Under the pieces are notes generated by a model that saw only the letters and a program-made list of their open reading frames with translations, was not told the DNA's origin and ran no database searches. Source: a virus. From it: a stretch of DNA of 64,000 nt. A program made the translations under genes and the position numbers. The stretch's first letter is position 1. Every line of letters starts with the position of its first letter. The stretch spans positions 1 through 64,000 of the IMG/VR virus record IMGVR_UViG_3300045971_000208; one strand, 5' to 3'. This document shows positions 57,603 through 64,000 of the stretch, in pieces.

Positions 57603-58231
57603 AAAAGAAATCTACACAACAAACTCCTCAGTACGGTCTATGCATTGACTGGGAAACATCTGGTGCTACATGGGGTGGAGACTCTTCTAAAGACTACCAA
57701 GGTCTATCCTTTGGCGCTATTGTCTTTGATGCTAAGACCTTTGAAGAAGTTGAAAAAATTTATGTAGAGATCAAATACAATCCTAAGTGGAAGTGGTCTA
57801 CAGAAGCAGAAGCAATCCACGGTATGTCGAAAGAATACCTGGAAGAGAATGGTATCTCCCAAGAAGATGCAGCAGTTGCTCTTGCAGAACTTATCTTGAA
57901 GTATTGGGGCCCAGATAGTAAGGTGATGTTCATGGGTCATAATGCAGAATTTGACCGTCGATTCACTAATCAGTTGCTTAATCAAATTGAGATTGAATTC
58001 TCAGTTGAAAAACAAACTCAATTCACATCATGGATTCAGTTGCATCATGTCGTCCTTGATACATCGCCTCTTGGTTTCGTTGCAGTGGGACTTTTCAAGT
58101 CAGACTTGCTCTTTGAAAAGATGGGATTTGAACAACGCGGAGATCATAATGCTCTCCAGGATGCTGAACAGACTTTAGCAACTGCTAAAGGTATTCGAGA
58201 CCTTGTAAATATTGCTCTAGAACAGCTATGA
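57599..58231 (+). CDS. DnaQ-like 3'-5' exonuclease
   Basis: The DEDDh motifs are D17-W-E19 (CIDWETSG), D119 (GHNAEFDR), and H183 with D188 (GDHNALQDAEQT). 210 aa, single domain. It degrades DNA or RNA 3' ends; it may help in host DNA breakdown or RNA trimming. Ends six bases inside a convergent homing endonuclease gene. Confidence 0.9.
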   Translation: MKKKSTQQTPQYGLCIDWETSGATWGGDSSKDYQGLSFGAIVFDAKTFEEVEKIYVEIKYNPKWKWSTEAEAIHGMSKEYLEENGISQEDAAVALAELILKYWGPDSKVMFMGHNAEFDRRFTNQLLNQIEIEFSVEKQTQFTSWIQLHHVVLDTSPLGFVAVGLFKSDLLFEKMGFEQRGDHNALQDAEQTLATAKGIRDLVNIALEQL

Positions 58232-58885
58232 AACAATTCGGAAACCATTAGTATATTTTCCTGAATTTGATCTATTGATGAGGGTACGCTGAAGCATTCC
58301 GTTATCCTTGCACCATTGTTTGCAACTGTGCAAGGTAAAGATTGTACCATCTGTGTCCTCTATCTTCCATATCTTTGCATTTGGATTATTTTTGCCAGTA
58401 GTCTGTTTTGATATTTGTTGTTTTCTTTCTTCTGTGAAAGTTTTACCGGTCCAATATTTCTTACTACCTTCTAAGAATGCATTTTTATGATCTTCGGAAT
58501 GGAGACCACCGAGTTTTATTCCTTTCTTTTTTCTGGCTGCCATAGATGCTCGCATACTTGCTTTATGTTGATCTGATTTCGGTCCAATAATTCCACCGTC
58601 TAGACCATTTTCACTTATTAAATTTGCCCACTTAGATGATTTAGCAATATTTTCTTGTTTAGAAAACATAGTAGCAAATTGTGTGCATTCATCTTTAGAA
58701 TAAAACAAACAAAACCATAGCGTGATGACTAATTTTTTGCCGTGCTTCTTTATATGCCTCTGCCAATATTTTCCAGAGCCATGATAAGTATTGGGGTTTT
58801 TAACGGTCTTACCAAAATATAGCATACCTGTTTTAGAATGCTGCTTGATATAGAGAAATGTTGGTTTGAATGCTCGTAAATACAT
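58226..58885 (-). CDS. GIY-YIG homing endonuclease
   Basis: Starts MYLRAFKPTFLYIKQHSKTG followed by YFGKTVKNPNTYHGSGKYWQ, then WANLISENGLDGG, all shared with the gene at 52586, so the two are paralogues. NUMOD3-like (SEDHKNAFLEGSKKY; TEERKQQISKQTTG) and an IENR/HTH C-terminus (SCKQWCKDNGMLQRTLINRS). 219 aa. Confidence 0.9.
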   Translation of the reverse strand: MYLRAFKPTFLYIKQHSKTGMLYFGKTVKNPNTYHGSGKYWQRHIKKHGKKLVITLWFCLFYSKDECTQFATMFSKQENIAKSSKWANLISENGLDGGIIGPKSDQHKASMRASMAARKKKGIKLGGLHSEDHKNAFLEGSKKYWTGKTFTEERKQQISKQTTGKNNPNAKIWKIEDTDGTIFTLHSCKQWCKDNGMLQRTLINRSNSGKYTNGFRIVS

Positions 58886-58945
58886 TGCTGATACTCCTTG
58901 AAAGTGTTAGAGTGATTGGAGATGGCAGTCTCGTGAATCACAAAA

Positions 58946-58954
58946 TTATTTATA
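58946..58954 (-). promoter_or_regulatory. Late-type promoter TATAAATAA for the GIY-YIG gene
   Basis: Perfect T4 late consensus on the minus strand, 61 bases before its ATG. As at 20935, the plus-strand reading ATAGGAA is the SD of the next gene. Confidence 0.55.
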
Positions 58955-58963
58955 GGAAACTGT

Positions 58964-59167
58964 ATGTCGGATAAAACGTGGGTCCATGAAGGAACTGAAG
59001 TCAAGAAGACTGGAAGAGAAGCAACAAGAGTTGTAAAGACCCTACCTGGACAAGGTGGTCGTGTTATGATTCTTGTTGAGATAACTCCGGTTGAAGACTC
59101 AGACTGGAAGAAGTGGGTATCACCTGATCAGCTTTATGAAGTAAGGAATCGAAATGAAAACAGTTAG
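58964..59167 (+). CDS. Hypothetical protein, 67 aa
   Basis: SD AGGAAA. Basic, beta-rich (MSDKTWVHEGTEVKKTGREA; GGRVMILVEITPVEDSDWKK). Not recognised. Confidence 0.65.
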   Translation: MSDKTWVHEGTEVKKTGREATRVVKTLPGQGGRVMILVEITPVEDSDWKKWVSPDQLYEVRNRNENS

Positions 59168-59399
59168 ATACTATCAAGTTTCCACACTGCAGCTTATTGT
59201 TATGGCGATTATCGTAGGCGTTATTGCCTCTGCATTGATCATAATAAATACATCTGTAAAGGAATATCTCCAGCTACCACTTGTCACAACAACTACAGAT
59301 GACAAATGTGTTACTGTTTCTAGCTTCAAGAATGGTGAAATTTATACTTGTAGTGATGTTGGGACTATCCTTAGAATTTACAGAGTAAAAGTAAACTAA
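59154..59399 (+). CDS. Membrane-anchored protein, 81 aa
   Basis: One N-terminal transmembrane helix (LQLIVMAIIVGVIASALIII) and a short exported domain with two cysteines (DDKCVTV, IYTCSDV). Overlaps the previous gene by 14 bases. Function unknown. Confidence 0.7.
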   Translation: MKTVRYYQVSTLQLIVMAIIVGVIASALIIINTSVKEYLQLPLVTTTTDDKCVTVSSFKNGEIYTCSDVGTILRIYRVKVN

Positions 59400-60520
59400 T
59401 GTCCAATTACATTATCTATCAATGCAACGTATGCCGTAGAACAAAAGATATTCTACGCGATAATTCTCGTGCAATTCCTAACATGTGTATTATTACTAAA
59501 GGATGTACTGGAAGTTTGCTAAAGATAGGTAGCACTACTAGCCCTAGCAATACACCTAGTCAAGCGGGTTTAGTAGATTGGTACCCTAGAGGTCAATCTG
59601 TTGATGTTACGGCTTTAACATCAACAGAACAAACTATGAAATTATCATGCTCTGCAATCGGTGTATTATCACTTGCTGTTAAGGTCAATCAACAGTTCGT
59701 TGAATTGTATCCGTCATTAACAGTAAAGTTTATTCAGCGACGCATTGACGATATAGCATTTACACTATATCAGTTTAAAACAGCTTCATTATCAACTGAC
59801 ATTATATCTGGAAGAGATATTTCTGGGAAGATTTTAAGATTTAATCAGCTTGCCATAGACGAAGATAGAGTATTTGTTCGTGTGAATGGCGTGCTAAGTA
59901 CTCTTAATTCTGATTTTACTCTTACCACTGATATCGTAACCTTTACAAATATTTTACCTATTGGGGCTTCTATAGAGATTTCAGTTTATACGGCTCGAGA
60001 TACAATTTCGCGTGAATTAATATTTACAGCTAATAATTCTGTAAGTGCCACAGTTGGTTCAGGAGCATGGGGTAACATACGATACTGCATAGATGATGAC
60101 GGATATGAGTGGTGGATTTATTCTTGTAATTCAGTATCAACTATTCCAACATCAGCAAGATTAAAAATTTCTTCAATTACTGCAGCTGGACCCGGTAATC
60201 CAGCACTCGGTATGCAAGATGTTAGAATATTATTAGCATCCCCACCCTACGAAAATGTAGACAGATACACTAATTTTTATATTGATGGGTCTGTTATGGC
60301 ACAGGATTTTGTGTTATCGACATTACTAGGAACAGTGAATGAAATGTATGCAGATTATTCGGCAATGGTTGAGATTTATCCACCACTTAAATTAGTATAT
60401 AATACAACCATGACAGCTTCGTCATTCGTGACTAACGATGTATTTACGGCATCGTATGCCATCACAACAGATACCCCAGCAGTTAGATTATCCGGCACAA
60501 AGATTATTGGACCTGCATGA
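59399..60520 (+). CDS. Probable virion structural protein, 373 aa
   Basis: An N-terminal zinc-ribbon-like segment (YQCNVCRRTKDILR ... CIITKGCTGS) is followed by beta-rich domains (FVRVNGVLSTLNSDFTLTTD; SARLKISSITAAG). The composition and operon context with 60517 and 61061 suggest a baseplate or tail component. Not recognised to a named T4 protein. Confidence 0.65.
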   Translation: MSNYIIYQCNVCRRTKDILRDNSRAIPNMCIITKGCTGSLLKIGSTTSPSNTPSQAGLVDWYPRGQSVDVTALTSTEQTMKLSCSAIGVLSLAVKVNQQFVELYPSLTVKFIQRRIDDIAFTLYQFKTASLSTDIISGRDISGKILRFNQLAIDEDRVFVRVNGVLSTLNSDFTLTTDIVTFTNILPIGASIEISVYTARDTISRELIFTANNSVSATVGSGAWGNIRYCIDDDGYEWWIYSCNSVSTIPTSARLKISSITAAGPGNPALGMQDVRILLASPPYENVDRYTNFYIDGSVMAQDFVLSTLLGTVNEMYADYSAMVEIYPPLKLVYNTTMTASSFVTNDVFTASYAITTDTPAVRLSGTKIIGPA

Positions 60521-61059
60521 TTGCAAATAAAATACTACCTAGTTTCTATGTAATAGAAGCAGAAGGAAAAGCTATTGATAGTATTATTTCTGGAAATTTC
60601 GGTATCTCGAAAATTATATTGGGGTCCTCAGATTTTCCTACAGATTTAGCTGCCACTGAAGCAATGCAACAGTCAGTTGATTTTATAACATCTAATTTAA
60701 CAGTTGACTGGACACAAGTTGTTGAACACATAGATTTTAATCCTGATTTTTTTCCGTCATTGCCTGTTACAATTTCTGAAGAGCAAAAATTAGATTTGCT
60801 GACGCATGAATTAGCAATGCATGAATATGATACTGAAATGGCAAAATCAAATCAGCTGTCAGTATCAATGACAAAGCTATTTGATGCTATGGGAGATTAT
60901 GTTGAGTCAAGATGGTCAATCGAATCTCCTGAATTTAAACTGACTGCTAAAATTGGGGTGAATCCCGACAAATACATGCAGCAAAAGATTTTTGACAAAA
61001 TAGAAGCAAGCGATTATTTTGTATCTCGCGAAATTATTTCAAACACAACGTTTCATTAA
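60517..61059 (+). CDS. Probable virion protein, 180 aa
   Basis: ATGA overlap with the previous gene. It starts MIANKILPSFYVIEAEGKAI; a helical, acidic middle (EEQKLDLLTHELAMHEYDTE) is followed by a strand-rich end. Not recognised. Confidence 0.6.
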   Translation: MIANKILPSFYVIEAEGKAIDSIISGNFGISKIILGSSDFPTDLAATEAMQQSVDFITSNLTVDWTQVVEHIDFNPDFFPSLPVTISEEQKLDLLTHELAMHEYDTEMAKSNQLSVSMTKLFDAMGDYVESRWSIESPEFKLTAKIGVNPDKYMQQKIFDKIEASDYFVSREIISNTTFH

Positions 61060-61060
61060 T

Positions 61061-61462
61061 ATGCCATTAAGCACGCATTATGCATATGATTTGAAAATAA
61101 ATCAAACTGCAGGAATATTTTTAACTGATATTTTTATCGATGCATTTCCTGGGTGTGGGGAAATGCTAGTTGTATCTAAAAATTTTAATAGTGCCATTGA
61201 GTGTGAACAATCGTTATCAGGTCTTTTATCATCCCTAAGTGCCGTCGAATCTCAGGCTATAGCTAGAAATCATGTTGTTGTAACTAAAAGAAATCCAGTT
61301 CTTACTGGTACCACAGCAACAGACAAAGACGATAACTGGGAAAGTAATGTTGTTTTGCGTGCATATGTGGCTGACGCAGAGCAATTAAAGAAATCCGTTC
61401 TCAAATATAATCTATTTGCGCAGGTTAGGTCGGTTGATCTATACCAGGTGGGCTTACAATAA
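61061..61462 (+). CDS. Probable virion protein, 133 aa
   Basis: ATG 61061 follows the previous stop by one base; an earlier in-frame start at 61019 is inside the preceding gene. MPLSTHYAYDLKINQTAGIF; alpha/beta with SLSGLLSSLSAVESQAIAR. Last of the three-gene structural operon. Confidence 0.6.
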   Translation: MPLSTHYAYDLKINQTAGIFLTDIFIDAFPGCGEMLVVSKNFNSAIECEQSLSGLLSSLSAVESQAIARNHVVVTKRNPVLTGTTATDKDDNWESNVVLRAYVADAEQLKKSVLKYNLFAQVRSVDLYQVGLQ

Positions 61463-61474
61463 ATCAGGTTTAGT

Positions 61475-61503
61475 TTTACAATTCAAAATTAGTGTGATAT
61501 AAT
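61475..61503 (+). promoter_or_regulatory. Sigma70-like promoter before the polymerase operon
   Basis: TTTACA (61475-61480), 17-base spacer, TATAAT (61498-61503). Spacer without CAGGTT, though AATCAGGTTT lies just upstream of the -35 box. Confidence 0.7.
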
Positions 61504-61543
61504 ACATCATACGGTATATTCATCTTTCATAGGAGAAATTTAG

Positions 61544-61867
61544 ATGGCAAAGAATCAGTTGGTCCCCGGTGGTAAGAAGCAATTCGTTGAAATCGCAACA
61601 GTTTTGCAGAGTCCTGAATTGAAAGCAAAGCTCCAAGGCTTTGTAGATGAAGTCCTCAAGGAGAAAGCAGCTATCCTTGACAAGCAGGAATCGATTAAGG
61701 TCCTTCGTGATCGCGCAGTTGAAACCCTGAATATCGAAGCCAAGATGTTTAACAATATTGTCAGTCTTTATTTCAATAACAACTTCGAACAGAAGCATGA
61801 TGAGCTTGAAAAGCTTACCCAAGTTATTGAACTCCTTACCAACCCAGCATCTATCGGGAACAAATAA
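61544..61867 (+). CDS. Possible DsbA-like DNA-binding protein, 107 aa
   Basis: SD AGGAGA. The helical product contains MFNNIVSLYFNNNFEQKHDE, resembling the C-terminal part of T4 DsbA, a small dsDNA-binding protein at late promoters. The similarity is by eye. It precedes the DNA polymerase gene and is one of few genes with a clear sigma70-like promoter here. Confidence 0.45.
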   Translation: MAKNQLVPGGKKQFVEIATVLQSPELKAKLQGFVDEVLKEKAAILDKQESIKVLRDRAVETLNIEAKMFNNIVSLYFNNNFEQKHDELEKLTQVIELLTNPASIGNK

Positions 61868-62067
61868 TGAAAAAGAATCTTATCATTACACTAGAACTTA
61901 CTATTGAGGATCCAAATGGTCCTCTTGATGAAGTACGGATTTGTGAAATCAAAGCTCTAGTAGAAGAAGCTACCCAAGGTTCATTTGCAAAAGTAATGTG
62001 GAACTTTGGTAATTACCTTGACGCTGAAGTAAAAGAAGTGCAAGTTGTGGAGAGCTATGGCTTCTGA
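61867..62067 (+). CDS. Hypothetical protein, 66 aa
   Basis: TAATG overlap with the previous gene. Small alpha/beta protein (MKKNLIITLELTIEDPNGPL; RICEIKALVEEATQG). Overlaps the polymerase start by 11 bases. Not recognised. Confidence 0.65.
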   Translation: MKKNLIITLELTIEDPNGPLDEVRICEIKALVEEATQGSFAKVMWNFGNYLDAEVKEVQVVESYGF

Positions 62068-64000
62068 TCGCAATTATGTAGCAGCTTGGACAAATTATCG
62101 CCGTGGAGGAAACGGCGAAATTGACGACATCCTGGTATTAGAGCGAGATAGAGATGGTACGCTACATCGTGTGCGGCACAATCCCCCATATTATTTTTAT
62201 GTCCCTGATGAAGAGGGAGATTATACTAGCATCTGGGGTGATAAGCTTCTTCGAGCAGAATTTGCCTCGAAAGCTGAATATGAATATGCTAAATCAAAAT
62301 ACGATGTAAAATTTGAATCAGATTTCACGCCTATAAAACGAGTATTAATGGATTCGTATTATGGCCGTCCAGCTCCAGTAATTCATTTTGCCTTACTTGA
62401 CATTGAAGTTGATTATTCTAAAAAGCTAGGTTTTTCCAGTCCAAAGAACCCGTATGCTGCTATCAATGCTGTAACGGTTTATCAATCATGGACTAAAAAG
62501 TTTATTACGCTGGTAGTTCCACCAAAAGTAGATGGAATTCTTTGGACTAATATTCCAGGAAATTCAGTTCAAACTCTTAATGATGCTATAACGCAACTTA
62601 TTAGTGAAAAGAAGTTGCGTGATGGATATATTCCTGAGATTGAAATCTGCAATGATGAGCATGAGCTTCTTAGAAAGATGCTTGCGGCTCTTGAAGATTC
62701 AGATATTATTTCTGGCTGGAATTCAGAGTTCTTCGATATTCCATACATTATTGAACGACTACGTTTGTCTGGTGGAGATAGTCTAGTAGCCCGAATGGAA
62801 CATGCTGGTGCTCCGCTTCCGAAGAAGGAAATGCGTTCAAAATTTGCAGTTAAAAAAGGTCAGCAAACAGATGCAATTAGCGAATTAGAGTTAACGTACA
62901 TATTCTCTGGGCGGTCACATTTAGATTACATGGATCTGTTTAAGAAGTTTACCTTTGAAGGTAGAACATCGTATGCTTTGGGAAATATTCTTCAAGAAGA
63001 AGTTGGTGTTGGTAAACTTGAGTATGATGGTTCGCTTGAAGATCTGTATCATTACGACTTTCCTTTGTTCGTTGCCTATAACTTCCGAGACGTTGATGGA
63101 CTATTGCAACTGAATGACAAGTTTAAATTCATGGCTCTTGCTAACCAGATGGCGCATGAAAACACCGTAAATTTTGCTGCAGTTCTAGGTACTGTATCGT
63201 ATGTTGAAACTGGCATTACAAATCATGCACATAATGTTCTGAACAGAATCGTTCATGACAAGGTGATGGGTAACCATGACAAGGTTGAAGGTGCCATTGT
63301 TATGACACCTAAGATTGGTTTACATGAATGGATTGGATCTGTTGACATCAACTCTCTTTATCCAAACGTTATCCGTTCTTTAAACATTTCTCCTGAGAAA
63401 ATCATTGGTCAATTTACTGCCAAGGAACAAGCATGGAGAGATATTTGGGCTAAGAACGATAAGCGTCACTGCTTGATCTTTGAAAATGGTGAACAAGAAG
63501 TAATGAGTGCAGCTGAATGGGCTGACATTCTTACTACTAATAAGTTTGCAATGTCTGCTTATGGTACAGTATTCGATCAGGGTAATGGTCGAGGAGTAGT
63601 TGCAGATATCCTTGGATTCTGGTACAATGAACGTAAGCGTCTCCAGGCTGAAAAGAAGAAGTACGCCAAGCTTGCTAAAGATGAAAAAGATCCGGTAAAG
63701 AAAGCTGAGTATCAGAAGCTTGAAGAAGATTATGACTTGCTTCAGTTGACAAAGAAAATCTCGATGAACTCTTTGTATGGTGCAATGTTAAATGTTGCAT
63801 TCAGATTTGGAGATGAACGAGCTGGAGCTTCTGTCACCGCGACTGGCCGCGCAATTACAACCCACATGATCGAAACGATTGGTGAGATTTTGACAGGCAA
63901 TTTAGACCCACTAGTTAAGACCACTACTACAGACAAAGATGGTAAGCTGGTACATGAATACTCTTCTCCTAATGATTCGATCATCTATGGGGATACTGAC
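62057..64000 (+). CDS. 43: DNA polymerase, family B, gp43 type (3' end outside window)
   Basis: The first 648 codons are present. The exonuclease has D115-x-E117 (FALLDIEVDY; T4 D112/E114), the ISGWNSEFFDIPYI motif and YNFRDVDGLL. Polymerase motif A is at about 430 (VDINSLYPNVIRS), motif B at about 565 (KISMNSLYGAML), and motif C YGDTD forms the last five residues in the window. The ATG at 62057 overlaps the previous gene and has GGAG nearby. Confidence 0.97.
   Translation, partial: MASDRNYVAAWTNYRRGGNGEIDDILVLERDRDGTLHRVRHNPPYYFYVPDEEGDYTSIWGDKLLRAEFASKAEYEYAKSKYDVKFESDFTPIKRVLMDSYYGRPAPVIHFALLDIEVDYSKKLGFSSPKNPYAAINAVTVYQSWTKKFITLVVPPKVDGILWTNIPGNSVQTLNDAITQLISEKKLRDGYIPEIEICNDEHELLRKMLAALEDSDIISGWNSEFFDIPYIIERLRLSGGDSLVARMEHAGAPLPKKEMRSKFAVKKGQQTDAISELELTYIFSGRSHLDYMDLFKKFTFEGRTSYALGNILQEEVGVGKLEYDGSLEDLYHYDFPLFVAYNFRDVDGLLQLNDKFKFMALANQMAHENTVNFAAVLGTVSYVETGITNHAHNVLNRIVHDKVMGNHDKVEGAIVMTPKIGLHEWIGSVDINSLYPNVIRSLNISPEKIIGQFTAKEQAWRDIWAKNDKRHCLIFENGEQEVMSAAEWADILTTNKFAMSAYGTVFDQGNGRGVVADILGFWYNERKRLQAEKKKYAKLAKDEKDPVKKAEYQKLEEDYDLLQLTKKISMNSLYGAMLNVAFRFGDERAGASVTATGRAITTHMIETIGEILTGNLDPLVKTTTTDKDGKLVHEYSSPNDSIIYGDTD

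Noticed and set aside
1-64000. tRNA genes, integrase, attachment sites or a lysogeny module
   Set aside because: None could be recognised by reading the sequence; a dedicated tRNA search was not possible here.

Overview
The window is about 64 kb of a large, tightly packed, strictly lytic-looking tailed phage of the T4-like myovirus superfamily. The evidence is a fused T4-type topoisomerase large subunit (gp39/gp60 type), the medium subunit gp52, a family B DNA polymerase of gp43 type running off the right edge exactly at its YGDTD active-site motif, ThyA, PhoH, a ClpP-like protease, an Rnl1-type RNA ligase, TATAAATA-like late promoter motifs, many free-standing homing endonucleases, and head-to-tail genes with ATGA/TAATG overlaps. 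Sigma70-like -35/-10 promoters and strong Shine-Dalgarno (SD) sites point to a proteobacterial host; the species cannot be told from the sequence alone.

Layout. 1-1852: end of a homing endonuclease, then three genes whose products begin with a T4 internal-protein-like capsid-targeting leader (one is a predicted nucleotidyltransferase). 1853-11955: early region of about 30 small genes driven by recurring promoters of one family, with nucleases (GIY-YIG, HNH), an AbrB/MazE-like small protein, an AAA+ ATPase, a metallophosphoesterase and a NUDIX hydrolase. 11932-14409 (minus strand): a four-gene operon of capsid-targeted proteins including an ADP-ribosyltransferase. 14410-24995: more small early genes, a SpoT-like HD hydrolase, topoisomerase, J-domain protein, a SLOG/'molybdenum carrier' protein, ThyA and a macro-domain protein. 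25039-27887: a second capsid-targeted ADP-ribosyltransferase and its partner. 27929-43077: small virion proteins and a long tail-fibre cluster with a permuted NlpC/P60-like enzyme. 43150-46336: membrane protein, ClpP-like protease, PhoH. 46479-51056: two paralogous fibres, one ending in a self-cleaving S74 chaperone. 51111-54758: two different RNA ligases. 54721-59399: homing endonucleases, kinase and DnaQ-like exonuclease. 59399-61462: three probable virion genes. 61544-64000: small DNA-binding-like protein and DNA polymerase.

Three things stand out. (1) At least nine proteins in three loci share an N-terminal leader like that of T4 internal proteins, ending in an [LI]-x-E prohead-protease site; two carry complete R-S-E ADP-ribosyltransferase motifs and one a GS-DxD-D nucleotidyltransferase core. 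This looks like a large set of effectors packaged in the head and injected with the DNA, as T4 Alt is. (2) A family of about ten near-identical promoters has a fixed 17-base spacer and a conserved CAGGTT inside that spacer; two members of it and one related promoter place the start codon at the predicted transcription start, implying leaderless mRNAs. (3) Three minus-strand homing endonucleases each converge on, and overlap, the 3' end of a core gene, and are preceded by late-type motifs.

No tRNA genes, integrase, attachment sites or CRISPR arrays were seen. There is no gene-free stretch longer than 300 bases.
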